NCBI RefSeq assembly: GCF_037023745.1
Contig: NZ_CP146101.1
Span: 6,650,001 to 6,714,000 of the forward strand
From: Streptomyces sp. SCSIO 30461
Lineage (GTDB): Bacteria > Actinomycetota > Actinomycetes > Streptomycetales > Streptomycetaceae
Direction of reading: 5' to 3'
Length of the DNA: 64,000 nt
A program made the position numbers and the translations under genes. The notes beneath the pieces are model-generated. The model searched no databases and was not told the origin of the DNA. It saw only the letters and a program-made list of their open reading frames with translations. Of this stretch, positions 61,396 through 64,000 are shown in pieces. Numbering within the stretch: the stretch's first letter is position 1; each line of letters opens with the position of its first letter.

Positions 61396-62931
61396 GTGTT
61401 ACGAGCACGCCCTGCCCACCGGGGCCGCAGAATCCCGGCCGATGACGCGTTCCTGCGGGAGCTGGGATACGAGCCGGTGCTGACCCGCCGTATGGGCCCG
61501 TTCGGCAACTTCGCCATCAGCTTCTCGGTGATCTCCGTGCTGTCCGGTTGCATGACGCTGTACGGCTTCGGGCTCGCAACCGGCGGCCCGGCGGTGATGA
61601 TGTGGGGCTGGGTCGCCGTCGGGGCCATGGTGATGCTCGTGGGCGCCGGGCTCGCGGAAGTGACGTCCGCTTACCCCACGTCGGGGGCCTTGTACTACCA
61701 GGCCGAGCGGTTGGGCGGGCGTAAGTGGGGCTGGTACACCGGCTGGCTGAACCTGCTCGGGCTGCTCGGTGCGATCGCCGGCATCGACTACGGCGCCGCG
61801 CTATTCACCGGAGCATTCTTGAATCTGCAGTTCGGCTTCGTCCCCACCCCGGGCAAGATCATGGCGATCTACTTCTGCATCCTCGCGCTGCACGCCGCCC
61901 TCAACCTGTTCGGGGTCCGGCTGGTAAGCATCCTGAACTCCGTCAGCGTGTGGTGGCACCTGGGCGGCGTCGCGGTCATCGTAGGCGCGCTGGCCTTGGT
62001 GCCGGGCCACCACCAGTCGCCGTCCTTCGTGTTCGGGGAGTTCGTCAACACCACCGGCTGGTCCAGCTCGCTGTACGTGCTGCTGATCGGACTGCTGCTC
62101 GCCCAGTACACCTTCAGCGGGTACGACGCCTCCGCGCACCTGTCGGAGGAGACCACCAACGCACAGGTCTCCGCGTCCCGCGGCATCGTGCGGGCGATCG
62201 GCTGGTCGTGGCTGGCCGGGTTCGTACTGCTGGCGGGGCTGACATTCGCCATTCAGGACTACGCCGCCACGCAGTCCACCGCGACCGGGGTGCCGCCGGC
62301 GCAGATCTTCCTCGACGCGCTCGGGCTCGCCGGGGCGAAGGCGCTGCTGCTGGTCGTGATCGTCGCGCAGTTGTTCTGCGGGAACGCCGAGACGGCCGCT
62401 GCGAGCCGGATGGTGTTCGCGTTCTCCCGCGACGGTGCCCTGCCCGGCTCGAGGCTGTGGAGGTACGTGGACACACGTACCGGTACGCCGACCCGCGCGG
62501 TGTGGTTGTCGGTGGGTGTGGCCGCGGTGCTGGCGCTGCCGTCGCTGTTCAGCCCGACCGCGTACGCCGCGGTCACGGCGATCAACGTCATCGGCATCAC
62601 GCCCGCGTACGCCATCCCGATCTACCTGCGGATCCGCAACCGCCACCGTTTCCAGCCCGGTCCCTGGAGCCTGGGCCGTTGGGGTGTGCCGGTCGGTGTG
62701 GTCGCCGTGCTGTGGGTGGCGTTCGTGACCGTGTTGTTCTGCCTGCCGCAGACGCGCCCGGAGGTCGGCGTCGTCTCGGTGACGACGTTCAACTACGCGC
62801 CCCTGGCCTTGCTGGTCGTCTTGGTGCTGGCCACGGTGTGGTGGCGGGTTGCGGGGCGGGGTTACAAGGTGCCGGCCGCGGCGGCGGATGCTGGCTCGGG
62901 CATGGCCAAGCTCCAGGAAGAGGTCGTGTGA
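61396..62931 (+). CDS. APC-superfamily amino acid/amine permease
   Basis: GTG 61396 is placed seven bases after GGAGG; the earlier frame start lacks a site. The 511-residue protein has about 12 membrane helices, with the APC motif in FAISFSVISVLSGCMTLYGF (helix 1) and QYTFSGYDASAHLSEET (helix 6 region, E of the SEE motif). It belongs to the group of GABA/choline-like and polyamine/ethanolamine permeases. Coupling to a glutamine synthetase-family gene suggests import of an amine that is then gamma-glutamylated. Confidence 0.88.
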   Translation: MLRARPAHRGRRIPADDAFLRELGYEPVLTRRMGPFGNFAISFSVISVLSGCMTLYGFGLATGGPAVMMWGWVAVGAMVMLVGAGLAEVTSAYPTSGALYYQAERLGGRKWGWYTGWLNLLGLLGAIAGIDYGAALFTGAFLNLQFGFVPTPGKIMAIYFCILALHAALNLFGVRLVSILNSVSVWWHLGGVAVIVGALALVPGHHQSPSFVFGEFVNTTGWSSSLYVLLIGLLLAQYTFSGYDASAHLSEETTNAQVSASRGIVRAIGWSWLAGFVLLAGLTFAIQDYAATQSTATGVPPAQIFLDALGLAGAKALLLVVIVAQLFCGNAETAAASRMVFAFSRDGALPGSRLWRYVDTRTGTPTRAVWLSVGVAAVLALPSLFSPTAYAAVTAINVIGITPAYAIPIYLRIRNRHRFQPGPWSLGRWGVPVGVVAVLWVAFVTVLFCLPQTRPEVGVVSVTTFNYAPLALLVVLVLATVWWRVAGRGYKVPAAAADAGSGMAKLQEEVV

Positions 62932-64000
62932 TGGTTCCTGTGTCCAGTCCGGCCGGATCCTCACCCCCCAGCGGTCCGTCGACCCCTGCTGGCGACATCG
63001 CCGCGCCGGTGAGGCAGCGGACGGCCCGTGCATTGACTGTCGAGGAACTTCGCAAAGCCGTCGGGGCCGGTGCGATCGACACCGTCATGCTCGCCGTGCC
63101 CGACCTTCAGGGCCGCCTGAAGGGCAAGCGGTACGGGGCGCGGCACTTCCTCGACCGTGTGCTCGACGGCGGCGCGGAGATGTGCGCGTACCTTCTGGCC
63201 ACGGACGTCGAGATGACGCCTGCCGACGGCTTCGCTCTCACGTCCTGGGCGAGTGGGTACGAGGACATGGTGGTGGTGCCGGACCGCTCGACGCTTCGGG
63301 TCCTGCCGTGGATGCCGCGCACCGCGCTCGTGCTGGGCGATGCGGTCGGGCGGGACGAGGAACCCATCGAGGTCGCGCCGCGGCAGGTCCTGCGCCATCA
63401 GCTGACCCGGCTGGCCGCCCACGGGCTACACGCCCAGGCAGGTCTGGAGACCGAGTTCGTGCTCTACCGCGGCACATACAACCCGGCCGCTGGCATCGGC
63501 CCGGGCGGACTCATGCCGGTGGCTGAGGAGAACCTGGACTACGCCCTCGACCACACGCCGGACACCGACCGGCTCTTCCGGCGCCTCCAGGGCTCGCTGT
63601 CCAAGGCGAGCATGCCCGTCGAGGCGATCAAAACGGAAGGCGCCCCGGGCCAGGTGGAGGTCACCTTCCCCCACGGCCCCGCACTGCCGGCATGCGACGC
63701 CCACCTCGTCTTCAAGCACGCCGTGCGCACCCTGACGGGCCGGTCCGGCATGACGGCCACGTTCATGGCCTCTCCCCAGACCAGGCTGGCCAGCGGGCTC
63801 CACCTGCATATCTCCCTCACCCGCAGCGGCAACGCCATGCTCGCCGGCCCCGACGGACGGCTCTCCGCCACCGGTGAGCAGGCCGTCGCCGGGCTGCTCG
63901 CGGGCCTGCCCGGACTCGCCCCGCTGTACGCGCCGAACACCAACTCCTACAAGCGCTATGTGCCCGGTTCCTTCGCCCCCACCTCCATGGCGTGGGGTTG
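62931..64000 (+). CDS. Glutamine synthetase-family enzyme (gamma-glutamylpolyamine/amine synthetase type), 3'-truncated by the window
   Basis: ATG 62931 shares a base with the permease TGA (TGATG). After a ~35-residue disordered start the protein shows VMLAVPDLQGRLKGKRY and GLETEFVLYRG (ATP/Mg Glu), VEAIKTEGAPGQVEVTFP, ASGLHLHISLTRSG (Mg/His site) and LAPLYAPNTNSYKRYVPGSF, then AWGW at the window edge: the GlnA fold in order. Together with the permease it resembles PuuA/GlnA3-type polyamine or ethanolamine assimilation; the exact amine is not predictable. The remaining ~100 residues lie outside. Confidence 0.87.
   Translation, partial: MVPVSSPAGSSPPSGPSTPAGDIAAPVRQRTARALTVEELRKAVGAGAIDTVMLAVPDLQGRLKGKRYGARHFLDRVLDGGAEMCAYLLATDVEMTPADGFALTSWASGYEDMVVVPDRSTLRVLPWMPRTALVLGDAVGRDEEPIEVAPRQVLRHQLTRLAAHGLHAQAGLETEFVLYRGTYNPAAGIGPGGLMPVAEENLDYALDHTPDTDRLFRRLQGSLSKASMPVEAIKTEGAPGQVEVTFPHGPALPACDAHLVFKHAVRTLTGRSGMTATFMASPQTRLASGLHLHISLTRSGNAMLAGPDGRLSATGEQAVAGLLAGLPGLAPLYAPNTNSYKRYVPGSFAPTSMAWG

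Overview
The window reads as Streptomyces-type chromosomal DNA: very high GC with strongly GC-biased third codon positions, GTG/TTG starts, purine-rich Shine-Dalgarno sites, ATGA/TGATG translational couplings, and families typical of the genus (PknG-like kinase, truncated haemoglobin, EttA, an LAATG-anchored thioester protein, paired YfjP-type GTPases). The assignment comes from gene content, not from a database search.

Region 1 (1-16,750) looks like conserved backbone. It holds a PknG-like kinase, a zinc-ribbon PP2C phosphatase, a VWA protein and a zinc-ribbon FHA protein in one run. A truncated haemoglobin, a flavin amine oxidase, a small operon headed by ettA, a cell-wall-anchored thioester-domain protein, an SSB-family protein, two dynamin/YfjP-like GTPases and tRNA-Arg(UCU) follow.

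Region 2 (16,750-about 61,350) is an accessory island beginning at the tRNA with a tyrosine integrase and a coupled excisionase-like protein. It contains: a graveyard of broken genes (cutA with one extra base; carbamoyltransferase, MazG-like and IS256 fragments); a tightly coupled four-gene SMC operon that matches Wadjet (JetABCD) in order and domains but is divergent; an IS630 copy splitting an acetyltransferase gene; an IS1182-type transposase split by an IS256-type element that carries a HAD passenger gene; a 2,344-residue Rhs/HINT polymorphic toxin with its overlapping immunity gene and a LamG partner; two truncated genes; and a nine-gene coupled operon.

That operon (57,299 to 48,911) encodes radical SAM, phosphoketolase-like, enolase-superfamily, unknown, HAD, methyltransferase, creatininase-family, PhyH-family and YrdC-domain proteins. 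I do not recognise it as any described pathway. It faces an XRE/TPR regulator, and three near-identical 15-bp palindromes (CGGACA-N3-TGTCCG) lie before the operon, in the shared intergenic region and before the next gene set (59,461 on), which suggests one regulon.

Region 3 (61,396-64,000) has an APC-family permease coupled by TGATG to a glutamine synthetase-family gene that runs off the window, consistent with amine or polyamine uptake and gamma-glutamylation. No second copy of the tRNA 3' end was found by eye, so the far boundary of the island is not established. The two best candidates for undescribed biology are the nine-gene biosynthesis-like operon with its operator set and the divergent Wadjet-like operon.
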